DNA of 64,000 nt from Pedobacter segetis (GTDB lineage: Bacteria > Bacteroidota > Bacteroidia > Sphingobacteriales > Sphingobacteriaceae). Positions 8,727 through 18,660 of this stretch are shown here, piece by piece. The notes below the pieces were generated by a model. That model ran no database searches. It had not been told where the DNA came from and worked only from the letters and a program-made list of their open reading frames with translations. The first letter of the stretch is position 1. The number at the start of each line of letters is the position of its first letter. The translations under genes were made by a program, and so were the position numbers. The stretch lies in assembly GCF_016623585.1 (NCBI RefSeq), contig NZ_JAEHFY010000018.1, positions 1-64,000 of the forward strand. Direction: 5' to 3'.

Positions 8727-9929
8727 CTAATTAACTATTCTCCCTGGGTAAGCTTTCAAACCTTCTTCTAAACAGAGCATCGCCATCTTTAAATCTTCCC
8801 TGTTTAAAACGTAAGCCATCCTTACTTGGTTTTTGCCCGCACCATCTGTGGCATAAAACCCAGTTGCAGGCGCCATCATTACGGTTTGGTTGTTATGGGA
8901 GAATTTTTCTAACATCCATTGGCAAAATTTATCAGAATCATCAATAGGCAAACTAGCAACCACATAAAATGCACCTCCCGGGTTTGGGCAAAAAACACCT
9001 TCCATTTTATTCAAAGCTTCTACCAACGTATTCCTACGTTTGGTATAACGCTTATTAACCTCTTCAAAATAACTATCCGGAGTATCAATAGCTGCTGTTG
9101 CGGCGATCTGCTCTATCATTCCGGGGCTTAATCTGGCTTGGGCAAATTTTAAAGCGGTGGCTATAACCTCTTTGTTTTTAGTAATTAAGCATCCTAATCT
9201 TGCGCCACAGGCACTGTAACGTTTAGAAACGGTATCTATCACAATTACGTTTTCATCTAAACCCGTCAGCTGCATTGGCGATATGAAGGCTTGCCCATCG
9301 TAACAAAACTCGCGATAAGCCTCATCACAAAAAATGTACAGATCGTGTTTTAAAGCTAATTCCCTTAAGCCTTGCATTTCTTCATCGCTGTACAAATAAC
9401 CTGTTGGGTTATTTGGGTTGCAAATCATTATCCCCTTGGTTTTTTCACAGATCAACTTTTCAAATTCTGCAATAGAGGGTAAGGCAAACCCATTTTCTAT
9501 CACAGATAATATGGGTTTTACGGTTACCTCACATTCACACGCAAAACCATTGTAATTGGCATAAAAAGGTTCTGGTATAATTACCTCATCGCCAGGGTTT
9601 AAACAGCTCATCATGGCAAAAATAATGGCCTCAGAGCCTCCCGCGGTAACAATAATATCATCCGTACCAAGCTTATAATCTAGCTTGTTATAATATTCTG
9701 CTAATTTGGTTCTATAAGTTAATGTCCCTTCAGATGAAGTATAGGACCAAACCTTAAAATCTATATCCTTAACCGCATCCAACATCAATTCTGGTGTTTC
9801 AATATCTGGTTGGCCAATGTTTAAATGATATACGGTTTTCCCATCCACTTTTGCCTGCTCTGCATAAGGGGTTAACTTTCTTATGGGCGATGCGGGCATT
9901 ACTTTTCCTTTTTCTGAAATTTTTGGCAT
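8727..9929 (-). CDS. PLP-dependent class I/II aminotransferase
   Basis: A 400-residue fold-type I aminotransferase, probably acting on aspartate or a related amino acid in the cytosol. The N-terminus has VYHLNIGQPDIETP, the substrate-cap segment of this class. Further on are GSEAIIFAMMSCLNPGDEV, the NPNNPTG block (CNPNNPTGYLYS) and the PLP-binding lysine in VIDTVSKRYSACGARLG. The C-terminal arginine region KNQVRMAYVLNRED would bind the substrate carboxylate. Length is normal for the class. It stands alone; the tmRNA lies downstream and a REP-like repeat upstream. Exact substrate cannot be read from sequence. Confidence 0.92.
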   Translation of the reverse strand: MPKISEKGKVMPASPIRKLTPYAEQAKVDGKTVYHLNIGQPDIETPELMLDAVKDIDFKVWSYTSSEGTLTYRTKLAEYYNKLDYKLGTDDIIVTAGGSEAIIFAMMSCLNPGDEVIIPEPFYANYNGFACECEVTVKPILSVIENGFALPSIAEFEKLICEKTKGIMICNPNNPTGYLYSDEEMQGLRELALKHDLYIFCDEAYREFCYDGQAFISPMQLTGLDENVIVIDTVSKRYSACGARLGCLITKNKEVIATALKFAQARLSPGMIEQIAATAAIDTPDSYFEEVNKRYTKRRNTLVEALNKMEGVFCPNPGGAFYVVASLPIDDSDKFCQWMLEKFSHNNQTVMMAPATGFYATDGAGKNQVRMAYVLNREDLKMAMLCLEEGLKAYPGRIVN

Positions 9930-10009
9930 ATCACAAATGTAAAGCTTATGTTTTTAAAAAAAGGGAAGAATTAACATTTAGACTTTTGAGTGATAAGTAA
10001 AATTGATTT

Positions 10010-10165
10010 GGGCGTTTCCGCAAAAAGCGGTCGGGATTTACACTAAAGTTTTTCAACCGTACTCCTTTTACTCCGCTCCTCCTTCGACTCCGCTCAGGAT
10101 GACGGTTGAAAAAGCTGCTGTTTTAATCACTGCCTATCCGGCAAGCAGGCTTAACGCAAAATTAC
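10010..10165. repeat. REP-like intergenic palindromic element, copy A
   Basis: GGGCGTTTCC, a GTCGGGATTTACAC box, a TTTTTCAACC...GGTTGAAAAA stem enclosing CTCCGCTCAGGAT, and an end near TTAACGC. The same order of parts occurs at 31706-31820, 33351-33463 and 50226-50332. The loop CTC(A)GGAT-type core and the boxes next to GGGCG are the shared pieces. Confidence 0.6.
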
Positions 10166-10191
10166 TTTATTAGGAATTATATGTTTACCAA

Positions 10192-11238
10192 TTATAAACT
10201 TGATTTTTTAGCTAAAAATCCTTTTTCTATTAAAACCCAAGATAATAGACCTAAATTAATAGAAATCAACCAAGTAAGAGGAATTAAACATTCATTTACA
10301 TTTAAAATAATAAACAAGTTTATTACCAAACAATGGTAAATATAAGTGCCATAGGATATATCCGTTTTACCCAATAATCGATAGCTTAATCCATTTAAAG
10401 AAAAAACAAAAGAGAATGTTGTAAAAACTAAGATCAATAAATATAAAAAACTTAAGTTTTCGTATTGATAACGTCTTATAGTTATATCAAAAAAAATGAT
10501 CATTAAAATAATTATCATTAAAATAATTGACCAATACTTAAATTTTCCAATAAAGATAATTTTAAGATTCTGGAAATTTATCCAAAATAGCATTCCAATT
10601 CCGAAGAAAGTAAAATGATAAAAAATGCTATTGAATAACAATTTAAAACTTATCGTTTCTGTATACATGTGGCTATTACTCAAAAAGTTTATTAAGCAAG
10701 AAACAATTATCAAAAATGATGTTACGATATTTTTAAATTTTATGGATCTCTTCTTCCAACCTAATAAAATTGCTGTAACAAGAAATAAAAAGTAAAATTG
10801 AAGTTCTACGCTTATTGTCCAAAGTGCCCCATTTGGATGATGACCGCTACCGAATTTTTTAAAGCTTTCTGGAACATAAAATTGGAAAATAGTGAGCTGC
10901 GATACAAAATATTTTATGGAATCTAAATTGATCTTGATAAATCTCAAAAAATATAACAGTAGAAAAGTTGCTGAAATATTAACGATTAACCCGGGATATA
11001 TTCTTAAAAATCTTTTTATACTAAATGATTTGATTGAGGAATAATCAAATGATTTTGCTATTAAAAAACCACTAATACTAAAAAAAATGACAACACCGGG
11101 AAAAAGCCAAATAAACTTAAAAAATAAGGTGTCATCAATTTTATGATAGAAACTATAAGAATGATAAATTAAAACTTGAAAACATGCTAAAAGCCTAACT
11201 AGATTAAAGTTATTATTCTCTTTAGCAAGATGATTCAT
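10192..11238 (-). CDS. Membrane acyltransferase 3 family protein (OafA-like)
   Basis: A polytopic membrane protein of 348 residues with about ten hydrophobic segments. The acyltransferase-3 hallmarks are at the start: NLVRLLACFQVLIYHSY, whose conserved His is the proposed catalytic residue, and FPGVVIFFSISGFLIAKSF, then KRFLRIYPGLIVNI. A further match is GALWTISVELQFYFLFLV. Such enzymes O-acylate surface polysaccharide or lipid sugars. I chose ATG at 11238 (MNHLAKENN). A TTG at 11247 would overlap the purM stop. It directly follows purM, but a functional link is unlikely. It is very AT-rich compared with purM, which may mean transfer. Confidence 0.85.
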   Translation of the reverse strand: MNHLAKENNNFNLVRLLACFQVLIYHSYSFYHKIDDTLFFKFIWLFPGVVIFFSISGFLIAKSFDYSSIKSFSIKRFLRIYPGLIVNISATFLLLYFLRFIKINLDSIKYFVSQLTIFQFYVPESFKKFGSGHHPNGALWTISVELQFYFLFLVTAILLGWKKRSIKFKNIVTSFLIIVSCLINFLSNSHMYTETISFKLLFNSIFYHFTFFGIGMLFWINFQNLKIIFIGKFKYWSIILMIIILMIIFFDITIRRYQYENLSFLYLLILVFTTFSFVFSLNGLSYRLLGKTDISYGTYIYHCLVINLFIILNVNECLIPLTWLISINLGLLSWVLIEKGFLAKKSSL

Positions 11239-11243
11239 GAAAA

Positions 11244-12422
11244 TCAATTATAAACAAACTCTCCTTTTTCAGAAGTGATGGTTACTTGCTTTTTATCGGC
11301 TGCTTCTACCCTGCCAACAATTTGTGCATCAATGCCAAAAGATTTTGAAATGGCAATGATCTCATCAGCGTAAGCTTGATCCAGATAGATTTCCATTCTG
11401 TGGCCCATATTAAAAACCTTGTACATTTCTTTCCAATTGGTGCCAGATTGTTCTTGTATCAATTTAAAAAGTGGGGGTATTGGGAAAAGATTGTCTTTTA
11501 TAATGTGCAGGTTTTCTATAAAATGAAGAACCTTGGTTTGCGCACCTCCACTGCAATGAACCATCCCGTGTATATTTGAGCGGTGCTTGTCTAAAATTTT
11601 CTTGATAACGGGTGCGTAAGTTCTGGTAGGCGATAAAACCAATTTCCCCGCGGTAACCAATAAATCGTCATCGATCCTAATTTCATCGGTTAAACGTTTG
11701 CTGCCAGAAAAAACAAGGTCAAAAGGAACTAGTGGGTCAAAACTTTCTGGATATTTAGCGGCAATCGTTTTGTTAAAAACATCATGACGGGCAGAAGTTA
11801 ATCCGTTAGAACCCATCCCCCCGTTATATTCTGTTTCGTAAGTGGCTTTACCTGAAGATGATAAACCAACAATCACATCGCCAGCTTTTATGGTATCATT
11901 CGAGATAATATCCTCTCTTTTCATTCTGCAAGTAACGGTAGAATCTACGATGATGGTTCGCAGCAAATCGCCAACATCTGCGGTTTCGCCACCGGTAGAA
12001 TAGATATTGATACCCATTTCACGTAAGTCGGCTAAAATTTCTTCGGTACCGTTAATTATTTCGGCAATCACTTCCCCGGGTATCAAATTTTTGTTTCTAC
12101 CTATGGTTGATGATAGCAAAATACGGTCGGTTGCGCCCACACAAAGCAGGTCATCCAAATTCATTACGATGGCATCTTGTGCAATACCTTTCCAAACAGA
12201 TATATCTCCCGTTTCTTTCCAATAGATATAGGCTAATGAAGATTTTGTGCCTGCCCCATCGGCATGCATAATGTTACAAAAAGCATCATCGCCGCCTAAG
12301 ATATCTGGGATAACTTTACAGAATGCTTTGGGAAAAATACCTTTATCGATACTTTTTATGGCATTGTGAACATCTTCTTTCCCGGCAGAAACGCCGCGTT
12401 GGCTGTAACGGTTATCGCTCAT
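11244..12422 (-). CDS. purM: Phosphoribosylformylglycinamidine cyclo-ligase (AIR synthase)
   Basis: It makes aminoimidazole ribonucleotide from FGAM with ATP in de novo purine synthesis. The 392-residue sequence starts MSDNRYSQRGVSAGKEDVH, with HADGAGTKSSLAYIYW as the nucleotide-binding lid and AQDAIVMNLDDLLCVGA as the PurM-type core. STGGETADVGDLLRT and GDVIVGLSSSGKATYETEYN are also typical. It is longer than the roughly 345-residue proteobacterial enzyme and matches the Bacteroidota-type form. The preceding 186 bases hold no gene. Assignment is from family recognition of several conserved blocks. Confidence 0.93.
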   Translation of the reverse strand: MSDNRYSQRGVSAGKEDVHNAIKSIDKGIFPKAFCKVIPDILGGDDAFCNIMHADGAGTKSSLAYIYWKETGDISVWKGIAQDAIVMNLDDLLCVGATDRILLSSTIGRNKNLIPGEVIAEIINGTEEILADLREMGINIYSTGGETADVGDLLRTIIVDSTVTCRMKREDIISNDTIKAGDVIVGLSSSGKATYETEYNGGMGSNGLTSARHDVFNKTIAAKYPESFDPLVPFDLVFSGSKRLTDEIRIDDDLLVTAGKLVLSPTRTYAPVIKKILDKHRSNIHGMVHCSGGAQTKVLHFIENLHIIKDNLFPIPPLFKLIQEQSGTNWKEMYKVFNMGHRMEIYLDQAYADEIIAISKSFGIDAQIVGRVEAADKKQVTITSEKGEFVYN

Positions 12423-12608
12423 ATTGTGGGCAAAGATATTAAAAACACTTAATTTTGGTTGATGAATTTCAAGTTTAAAATTACTTTACCCTTATATATT
12501 AAGCTACCTTTAATTTTTTAAGGCCTTTAATAAATTCAATAATGTGCGATGCCCACAAATGATAAAGTTTATAGCAAATTGCATATTAAGAGAGAATAAA
12601 TTTTGATG

Positions 12609-14927
12609 CTATTTAATACTAAATTTTGATTTTAAGTTAGATATGCTTACTTCAAAATCACCGGGTTCTACAACAGATTTACCATCTGCGTTTACGAAAG
12701 CAAAAGATCTCTTATCCAAATTAAAGGTTAATGTTCTGCTCTCCCCGGGTTTTAGATCAATTTTTTGGAAACCTTTTAATCTTCTTACATCTGGTGTTAT
12801 GCTTGCTACCAAATCTGATAAGTATAAATCTACCACTTCTTTGCCTTCTCTATCGCCCGTGTTTTTTATGTCCACACTCACTCTTAAAACATCGTTCGCA
12901 TTAATATCCTTTGCGCTTAATTTTAGGTTACTATATTCAAAATTAGTATAGCTTAAACCATATCCAAACTCATATTGTGGGTTATAATCTGCATCATAAT
13001 TATATACACCAACAACTTCGCTCCTACTTTCAGAAGGCTTATGGTCATAATTGATCAAAGAATTTGGATAACGAGGATAATTAAAAGGTAGTTTACCCGA
13101 TGGATTTACATCGCCAAAAATAATATCTGCCAACGCATCAGCACCAAAGTTGCCGGGTAAATATATGTCAATAATCCCGGGGATAAGGTTTTCGAACTTG
13201 CTGATAATTCTTGGCCTACCTTCATTTAACACCAAAATCACTTTTTTACCAATAGCAGCAATTTTTTTGGCAAATTCAGTCTGTAGATCCGACAGATAAA
13301 GATCGCTTAAATTACCTGGTGTTTCGGTATAAGAATTTTCGCCTAAGCATAAGATTACCGCATCTGCGTCTTTGGCGGCGGCAATCGCATTATCCATTTG
13401 ATCTTCATACTCCTCAAAATATTTACCGTCCATTTTATAGCTTACCCCGGGAATAAAATCAACGTTTTGAACCCCAACCTTATTCTGTAAAGCTTTATAA
13501 ATGGTATTGTATTTTGATGCAAATTCTTCTACTTTCTCACCTTGCCATGAGTAAGACCAACCACCATCTAAAGTACGCATGGAATTTGCGTTTGGGCCGG
13601 TAACCAATAGTTTCATTTTTTTTGATAATGGCAAAATATTGTTATCGTTTTTTAATAGAGTAATTGATTCTGCAGCAGTTTCGTAGGCCGCATTCTCAAA
13701 TTCTTTACTGCCAAATTTAGGATAATCTTTATAGTTGGTAACAGGCGTTTTAAAAAGGCCTAAATCGTATTTTAAGGTTAAGATACGTGTTACGGCCTCG
13801 TCTATTCTGCTTTGTTTTACCTTTCCTTCTTTTACAAGAGCAATTAAATCATTACAGAAAGGTTCGTATTGATAGGCGATCATAGACATATCTATGCCTG
13901 CGTTAATAGCCATCATTACCGCTTCTTTGTTGGTAGCGGCAACATGATCCCTGGTATGTAAGTTTTCTATATCGCCCCAATCTGTAACCACAACGCCCTT
14001 AAAGCCTAATTCTTTACGTAGCAACTGGGTAAGGATTTTATAACTAGAATGTACCGGGATACCATTAATTAAGCCAGAATTGATCATAATTGTGTGTGCA
14101 CCGGCATCAATAGCTGCTTTAAATGCAGGCACATGATATTCGCGAAGGGCTTGGTCCGAAATATAAGCGGGCGTTCTATCCTTACCAGATGCTGCCACTT
14201 GGTAACCCAAGAAATGTTTTAAACAAGCTGCCACATGATAAGGCGAAGAAATATCGTTGTTGTCTCCTTCATATCCTTTAACCATCACTTTTCCTATTTC
14301 TGATGTAAGATATGGGTCTTCCCCATAGGTTTCCCATATTCTTGGGAAGCGTGGATCGGGACCTAAATCCAAAACGGGCGAAAAATTCCAGGGGATACCG
14401 CTTGCCCTTGTTTCATAAGCGGTAATTTGCGCTCCTCTTTTGATCAAGTCTAAATTTCTACTTGCGGCCTGCCCTATCTGCTGAGGGAAAAATGTAGCAC
14501 CTGCGGTATAAGTTGTACCGTGAATGGCATCTATACCATATATAACCGGGATATTTAAACGTCCCTTGCCAACTTCTTGGATCTTGGAGATTAATGAGTA
14601 CCAAACTTGAGGGGTCCTTGCCCTATTATTTGCAGTATTTAAAATAGACCCGATTTTGTATTTATTAAATACATCGTCCATTATTTTAGGATCTAATTCT
14701 ACTGGCTCAAAACTGCTAAAACGATCTTTGCCTTTTGTAATTACGTCTATCGTTATCTGCGCCATTTGTCCCACTTTTTCTTCGAGGGTCATTTTTTTAA
14801 CAAGCTCTTCTACCTTTTTATCTGTGTTTGAAACTTTTACTTTTGTTTGTGAAAAACAATTGTACGACCCATAAAGAACAAGAAAGGATATAATACAAAT
14901 TTTGCTTAGACTTAAATTTTTAGTCAT
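12609..14927 (-). CDS. Secreted GH3 beta-glucosidase (BglX-like)
   Basis: A 772-residue exported GH3 enzyme (signal ...FLVLYGSYNCFSQ) that would split oligosaccharides from beta-glucan to glucose in the periplasm. The N-terminal TIM-barrel domain has MTLEEKVGQMAQ, IPVIYGIDAIHG, CLKHFLGYQ and the nucleophile Asp in GVVVTDWGDI (about residue 315). The second domain (about 440-640) has ITLLKNDNNILPLS and FGADALADIIFGDVNPSGKLP. A fibronectin-III-like C-terminal domain includes GYGLSYTNFEY and KNTGDREGKEVVDLYLSD. It is the last gene of the SusC-SusD-PKD-GH16-GH3 locus. GH16 supplies its substrates, so beta-1,3- or mixed-linkage glucan is the likely target. Confidence 0.95.
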   Translation of the reverse strand: MTKNLSLSKICIISFLVLYGSYNCFSQTKVKVSNTDKKVEELVKKMTLEEKVGQMAQITIDVITKGKDRFSSFEPVELDPKIMDDVFNKYKIGSILNTANNRARTPQVWYSLISKIQEVGKGRLNIPVIYGIDAIHGTTYTAGATFFPQQIGQAASRNLDLIKRGAQITAYETRASGIPWNFSPVLDLGPDPRFPRIWETYGEDPYLTSEIGKVMVKGYEGDNNDISSPYHVAACLKHFLGYQVAASGKDRTPAYISDQALREYHVPAFKAAIDAGAHTIMINSGLINGIPVHSSYKILTQLLRKELGFKGVVVTDWGDIENLHTRDHVAATNKEAVMMAINAGIDMSMIAYQYEPFCNDLIALVKEGKVKQSRIDEAVTRILTLKYDLGLFKTPVTNYKDYPKFGSKEFENAAYETAAESITLLKNDNNILPLSKKMKLLVTGPNANSMRTLDGGWSYSWQGEKVEEFASKYNTIYKALQNKVGVQNVDFIPGVSYKMDGKYFEEYEDQMDNAIAAAKDADAVILCLGENSYTETPGNLSDLYLSDLQTEFAKKIAAIGKKVILVLNEGRPRIISKFENLIPGIIDIYLPGNFGADALADIIFGDVNPSGKLPFNYPRYPNSLINYDHKPSESRSEVVGVYNYDADYNPQYEFGYGLSYTNFEYSNLKLSAKDINANDVLRVSVDIKNTGDREGKEVVDLYLSDLVASITPDVRRLKGFQKIDLKPGESRTLTFNLDKRSFAFVNADGKSVVEPGDFEVSISNLKSKFSIK

Positions 14928-14952
14928 GATGATTGATAGTTTTTAAAATACT

Positions 14953-14992
14953 AAATAAACCGGGATGGTTATTTAAACACCCCGGTTTATTT
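14953..14992. terminator. Intercistronic hairpin between GH16 and GH3 genes
   Basis: A 12-base perfect stem AAATAAACCGGG (14953-14964) with CCCGGTTTATTT (14981-14992) and a 16-base loop. There is no long T-run after it on the minus strand, so it may be an attenuating or RNA-processing hairpin rather than a full stop. It could lower GH3 expression relative to the genes upstream. Confidence 0.6.
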
Positions 14993-15015
14993 GCTTTAGA
15001 CAATTTTATTTAAAA

Positions 15016-15813
15016 TTATTTATAAACCCTGATATAATCTACTTCCATAGTAGCATTGTTTACAGAAGCGTCAACAGGTCCGCCAAAGTTTCCGCCCATT
15101 GCTAAATTCATGATAAAAAAGAAATCGTGGTTAAATGGAACAGCGGCAGAATTGGCCACAGAATGTACTAACTGGCCGTCAACTAGGATACGTACGCTAG
15201 AGGATGTCCATTCTAAGCTATAAATATGAAACTCTGAAGTAGCGTTACTTATTTTCTTTGTCCCGCCATCAGCATTCTCGCCAGAATGTCCGGGATAATG
15301 TAACGTTCCGTAAATATTATCCAAATCGCGACCAAGGTGCTCCATTATATCTATTTCTCCGCAGCCAGGCCATGGGGTTGTATTTACATTGCTACCTAAC
15401 ATCCAAATTGCTGGCCAAGTACCAACTCCTGCTGGTAATTTTGCTTTAACTTCTACACGACCATAAGTGAACGCAAATTTATCTTTGCTTATCAACCTTG
15501 CTGAGGTAAAAGCACTACCGTTGTAATTTTCTCTAATCGCATTTATTTTTAGCACACCATCTTTTACCACCGCATTATCAACCCTGTTGGTATAATATTC
15601 CAACTCGGCATTTCCCCAGCCTCCTGCACCCAAATCATAACCCCATTTTAATGGATCTGGCATACCGTTGATATTAAATTCATCAGACCAAACCAGCGTA
15701 TTAAAATCATTATCAACGGGTGCTGGCTTTATCGGTGCTGGGATACTTTTCTTTTGTGTGCAAGAAACTGACACTAAACCCAACATAATAATAAATAGCT
15801 TTTTCATCTTCAT
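15016..15813 (-). CDS. GH16 endo-beta-glucanase (laminarinase-like), lipoprotein
   Basis: A 265-residue GH16 jelly-roll enzyme that cuts internal bonds of beta-1,3 or beta-1,3/1,4 glucan. The signal ends in LGLVSVSC-TQKK, a lipobox, so it is anchored and probably surface exposed. The catalytic motif EIDIMEHLG (about 152-160) is the E-[ILV]-D-[IVAF]-[VILMF]-E pattern, with first Glu as nucleophile and last as acid/base. It includes the extra Met of the laminarinase group. TWPAIWMLGS and YSLEWTSSSVRILVDG are further family blocks. It follows the PKD lipoprotein gene by 14 bases in the SusC/SusD operon. Confidence 0.95.
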   Translation of the reverse strand: MKMKKLFIIMLGLVSVSCTQKKSIPAPIKPAPVDNDFNTLVWSDEFNINGMPDPLKWGYDLGAGGWGNAELEYYTNRVDNAVVKDGVLKINAIRENYNGSAFTSARLISKDKFAFTYGRVEVKAKLPAGVGTWPAIWMLGSNVNTTPWPGCGEIDIMEHLGRDLDNIYGTLHYPGHSGENADGGTKKISNATSEFHIYSLEWTSSSVRILVDGQLVHSVANSAAVPFNHDFFFIMNLAMGGNFGGPVDASVNNATMEVDYIRVYK

Positions 15814-15827
15814 CCTTTTTTAAATCT

Positions 15828-17096
15828 TTAATTCGCTCTCACAAAATATAAATCAAATACAACACCACTCGTCCCATTTCCTGCTCTTAGAACCATATGG
15901 TTATCATCAATTTCTAATATCCTATAAACATTCTCACTTGGTCTATCGGTTACACCAATAAAATATTGAGAGCCGGATAGATTAATTTGACCAATACCTG
16001 CACCTGCTGCAACATTGGTAAAAGTGTAATTGGTGGTATAATCTCTTGGTGCCTGACAGCCAACTCCTCCAGCAACAAATGTTCCTGGCCCTGCATTGTA
16101 AACAATACTATTATCCTGTCCAAAGGTGTAAACATCATCTACTTGGCATGGGTCTAAAGGACCGCCTCCATAATAACCGGTTGGATCACTATCGTTTGGC
16201 CCTACCGTTATTGCACCAGGAACTTTATTTTTATCTAATTTCCAACTTCTTGTTGTACCACCTGTCAATAATAGTTTTACGTTATCTAAATCTGAAGGCA
16301 ATTTGAATTTGAATTCTATTAAGCTATTATCTGCCAAGGTGCCTCTTAAAGTCATGGCATCTTCAGTAATATTCATTATTTGATATGCATTATCCTTTAC
16401 TTCGTCTGTTGTACCAATAAATGGTTTGCCGCCACCTTGTACATTACCAAGTACGATTTTTGGTATTGTTCCAGTTTTTGCAGCCAGCTTAAAAGATGTG
16501 GCATTTGTAATGGCGGGTTGGCAAGAGTAGCCAGCTTGAACGCTGAAAGTTTCTCCGTTAGCATTATAGTTAAATGTTCCATCTGCTGAAAAACTAAACT
16601 TATCATCAATCTGGCAACTAGCCGCCGGGCCCGAAAAATTTACCTGTGAGCCATCGGGAGAAAGAACCTTTATGGCATCGGCTGCACTGCTCCAGGTCCA
16701 AGTTTGTTTGCCACAACTTGTAAGTTTGCTAAAGGTATCATTGCTACAAGCATCGGATACGGTAATACTTTTACTTAGTTGATTGCTGCCAGCAGAACCC
16801 ACAGATGTTAAATTAACGGTATAAGTCCCAGCTTTTGAATAGATGTGCAAAGGATTTTTATCCGCAACCTGATCGGTACCATCCCCAAAATTCCATTTGT
16901 ATAAAAAGGCATCTGTAGATGAATTTGTAAAAGTTACCTTTTGTGCAAAAGGCAAGGTATCTGGAACTGATGTTATGGCTGCGGTAAAACCGGCCATTGA
17001 AGCAGACCCGGTAATAACCGGATCTGTTTTTTTACAACCAAACCATGCCATAGTAAAAACGGACAGGATGATTAATATGATTATATTTTTTTTCAT
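15828..17096 (-). CDS. PKD-domain lipoprotein, probable surface glycan-binding protein
   Basis: A 422-residue lipoprotein (signal ...VFTMAWFGC-KKTD). Residues about 35-115 form a PKD domain with the hallmark YKWNFGDGTDQ and AGTYTVNLTSVG. Two similar units follow, each with CQIDDKFSFSADGTFNYN or CQVDDVYTFGQDNSIVYN, so the C-terminal part looks like an internal duplication (about 130-265 and 275-420). Each unit ends with a hydrophobic MTLRG/MVLRAG strand. In PULs a gene in this position just after SusD usually encodes an SGBP-B-type protein that holds the polysaccharide at the surface. No catalytic motif is visible. The binding role is inferred from position and layout. Confidence 0.8.
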   Translation of the reverse strand: MKKNIIILIILSVFTMAWFGCKKTDPVITGSASMAGFTAAITSVPDTLPFAQKVTFTNSSTDAFLYKWNFGDGTDQVADKNPLHIYSKAGTYTVNLTSVGSAGSNQLSKSITVSDACSNDTFSKLTSCGKQTWTWSSAADAIKVLSPDGSQVNFSGPAASCQIDDKFSFSADGTFNYNANGETFSVQAGYSCQPAITNATSFKLAAKTGTIPKIVLGNVQGGGKPFIGTTDEVKDNAYQIMNITEDAMTLRGTLADNSLIEFKFKLPSDLDNVKLLLTGGTTRSWKLDKNKVPGAITVGPNDSDPTGYYGGGPLDPCQVDDVYTFGQDNSIVYNAGPGTFVAGGVGCQAPRDYTTNYTFTNVAAGAGIGQINLSGSQYFIGVTDRPSENVYRILEIDDNHMVLRAGNGTSGVVFDLYFVRAN

Positions 17097-17115
17097 TTTA
17101 TCTAAGTATTTAAGA

Positions 17116-18642
17116 TTAATAACCTGGATTTTGAGTTAAATTTGGATTAATATCCCTTTCGCCTTGAGGAATGGGCATATATCTGTGTTTTTCTGCTATG
17201 TTAGATTTGCCAGCTGCTTTCATCACATTAATAAAATAATTTGGATCTGGGTTTCTAAGCAAATCAAACCAACGGTGCATTTCAAATGCAAACTCTATTC
17301 TTCTTTCGTGGTAAATAGCTGTTAGATAATCGGCATCATTTAATCCTGTTGCTAAAGGCGGTAAACCGGCTCTTGCCCTTACCCTATCTATATATTGTTT
17401 TCCTAAAACTGGACCTGCGGCTTCGGCATAAATCAACAAGATTTCACTATATCTCATTACTTGGATATTCTTTGCGGATGTCCAGCCACCATTATCGCCG
17501 GTAACATTGGTTACTGGCACAAACCATTTTTTGGTGTTGAAACCATTTGGAGAACCTATCAATGAAGCCGGTTGAGTGTAATTTAAAGCCCCAGAAACAA
17601 ATTTATCCCCAGGTATCCACATACTAGGTAATCTTCTTTTATCTATGATGGTGCTACTATCCGCTGGGTTTGTACGCTCGTAAGCATTGAATAAACTTAA
17701 GGTAGGGATGCTAAAACCGTAGCCCGATGATTGTACCACGTTTTGGGCTCTTGGTCCCATAAATGTGTTTAAAACATTTCCGGCACCATAAAATGTAAAT
17801 TGAGCGCCCCCACTTCTATATTGTACTTCAAAAACTGACTCTTTGCCGTTTTCATTTTCAAGCTTAAAGTTATCGCCATAGTTAGCCCATAGATCATAAC
17901 CATATTTTGAGGCATCGTTAATTACTTCTAAAGATTTTGCGGCGGCATCGGCTTTATTGCCTAAGGTTAAATAAACACCTGCTAGAATCCCCTTAGCAGC
18001 ACCGGCGGTTGCTCTTCCCTTATCATCGCCAGTATAAGTATTAGGAAGCAAGGTTTCTGCCTGTTTCAAATCCTTGATTACTTGAGCGTAAACTTCTGCT
18101 TTTGGGCTTCTGCTGATTGTTCTGGCATCATCCAAAGTAATTGAATTGGTATATAAAGGAACATCGCCAAACAACCTCACTAAGCTGTAATAGTAAAATC
18201 CTCTTAAGAAATAAGCTTCGCCTAAGCTTCTTTTTCTAATGGCATCACTAACCGCAGGTATGTTTGGTATTTTCTCTATAGCGATGTTGGCTCGCTGGAT
18301 CCCTTGATAGCACTGGCCCCAATAGTTACCAATATCTGCGTTGAAGGAATTGAGCGTAAAATTATCTAGTTCTAATTCGGTAGCACCATCGCCACCTCCG
18401 CCACCGCCAGTATCCGTATCATCACTCATGATATCGCCAACTTGCCACATATAATTATACAAAGAAGTAAGAGGAGAATAGATTGAATTTACTGCTGCGA
18501 TCGCATCCGCCTCGGTCTGATAAAAGTTATCTGTTGTAATTCTATCATTTGGCTGCTGGGTTAAGAAATCCTTTTTACAGCTGACCAGTGCAACTACCGC
18601 AACACAGATCATCATATATTTGCTGATTTTTAAAATTTTCAT
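17116..18642 (-). CDS. SusD/RagB-family outer-membrane lipoprotein
   Basis: A 508-residue SusD-like glycan-binding lid for the neighbouring SusC channel. Lipoprotein signal ...VAVVALVSC-KKDF, then DRITTDNFYQTEADA, WGQCYQGIQRANIAIEKIP (TPR-like helices) and KRSLGEAYFLRGFYYYSLVRLFGDVPL. The C-terminal block is YHERRIEFAFEMHRWFDLLR with NPGY at the end. A Gly/Asp-rich loop (DTGGGGGGDG, about 75-85) is an unusual insertion near the N-terminus. It lies 18 bases after susC on the same strand. Together with SusC it would import glucan oligosaccharides across the outer membrane. Confidence 0.96.
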   Translation of the reverse strand: MKILKISKYMMICVAVVALVSCKKDFLTQQPNDRITTDNFYQTEADAIAAVNSIYSPLTSLYNYMWQVGDIMSDDTDTGGGGGGDGATELELDNFTLNSFNADIGNYWGQCYQGIQRANIAIEKIPNIPAVSDAIRKRSLGEAYFLRGFYYYSLVRLFGDVPLYTNSITLDDARTISRSPKAEVYAQVIKDLKQAETLLPNTYTGDDKGRATAGAAKGILAGVYLTLGNKADAAAKSLEVINDASKYGYDLWANYGDNFKLENENGKESVFEVQYRSGGAQFTFYGAGNVLNTFMGPRAQNVVQSSGYGFSIPTLSLFNAYERTNPADSSTIIDKRRLPSMWIPGDKFVSGALNYTQPASLIGSPNGFNTKKWFVPVTNVTGDNGGWTSAKNIQVMRYSEILLIYAEAAGPVLGKQYIDRVRARAGLPPLATGLNDADYLTAIYHERRIEFAFEMHRWFDLLRNPDPNYFINVMKAAGKSNIAEKHRYMPIPQGERDINPNLTQNPGY

Positions 18643-18660
18643 TTTTTCTTTATTTGATTA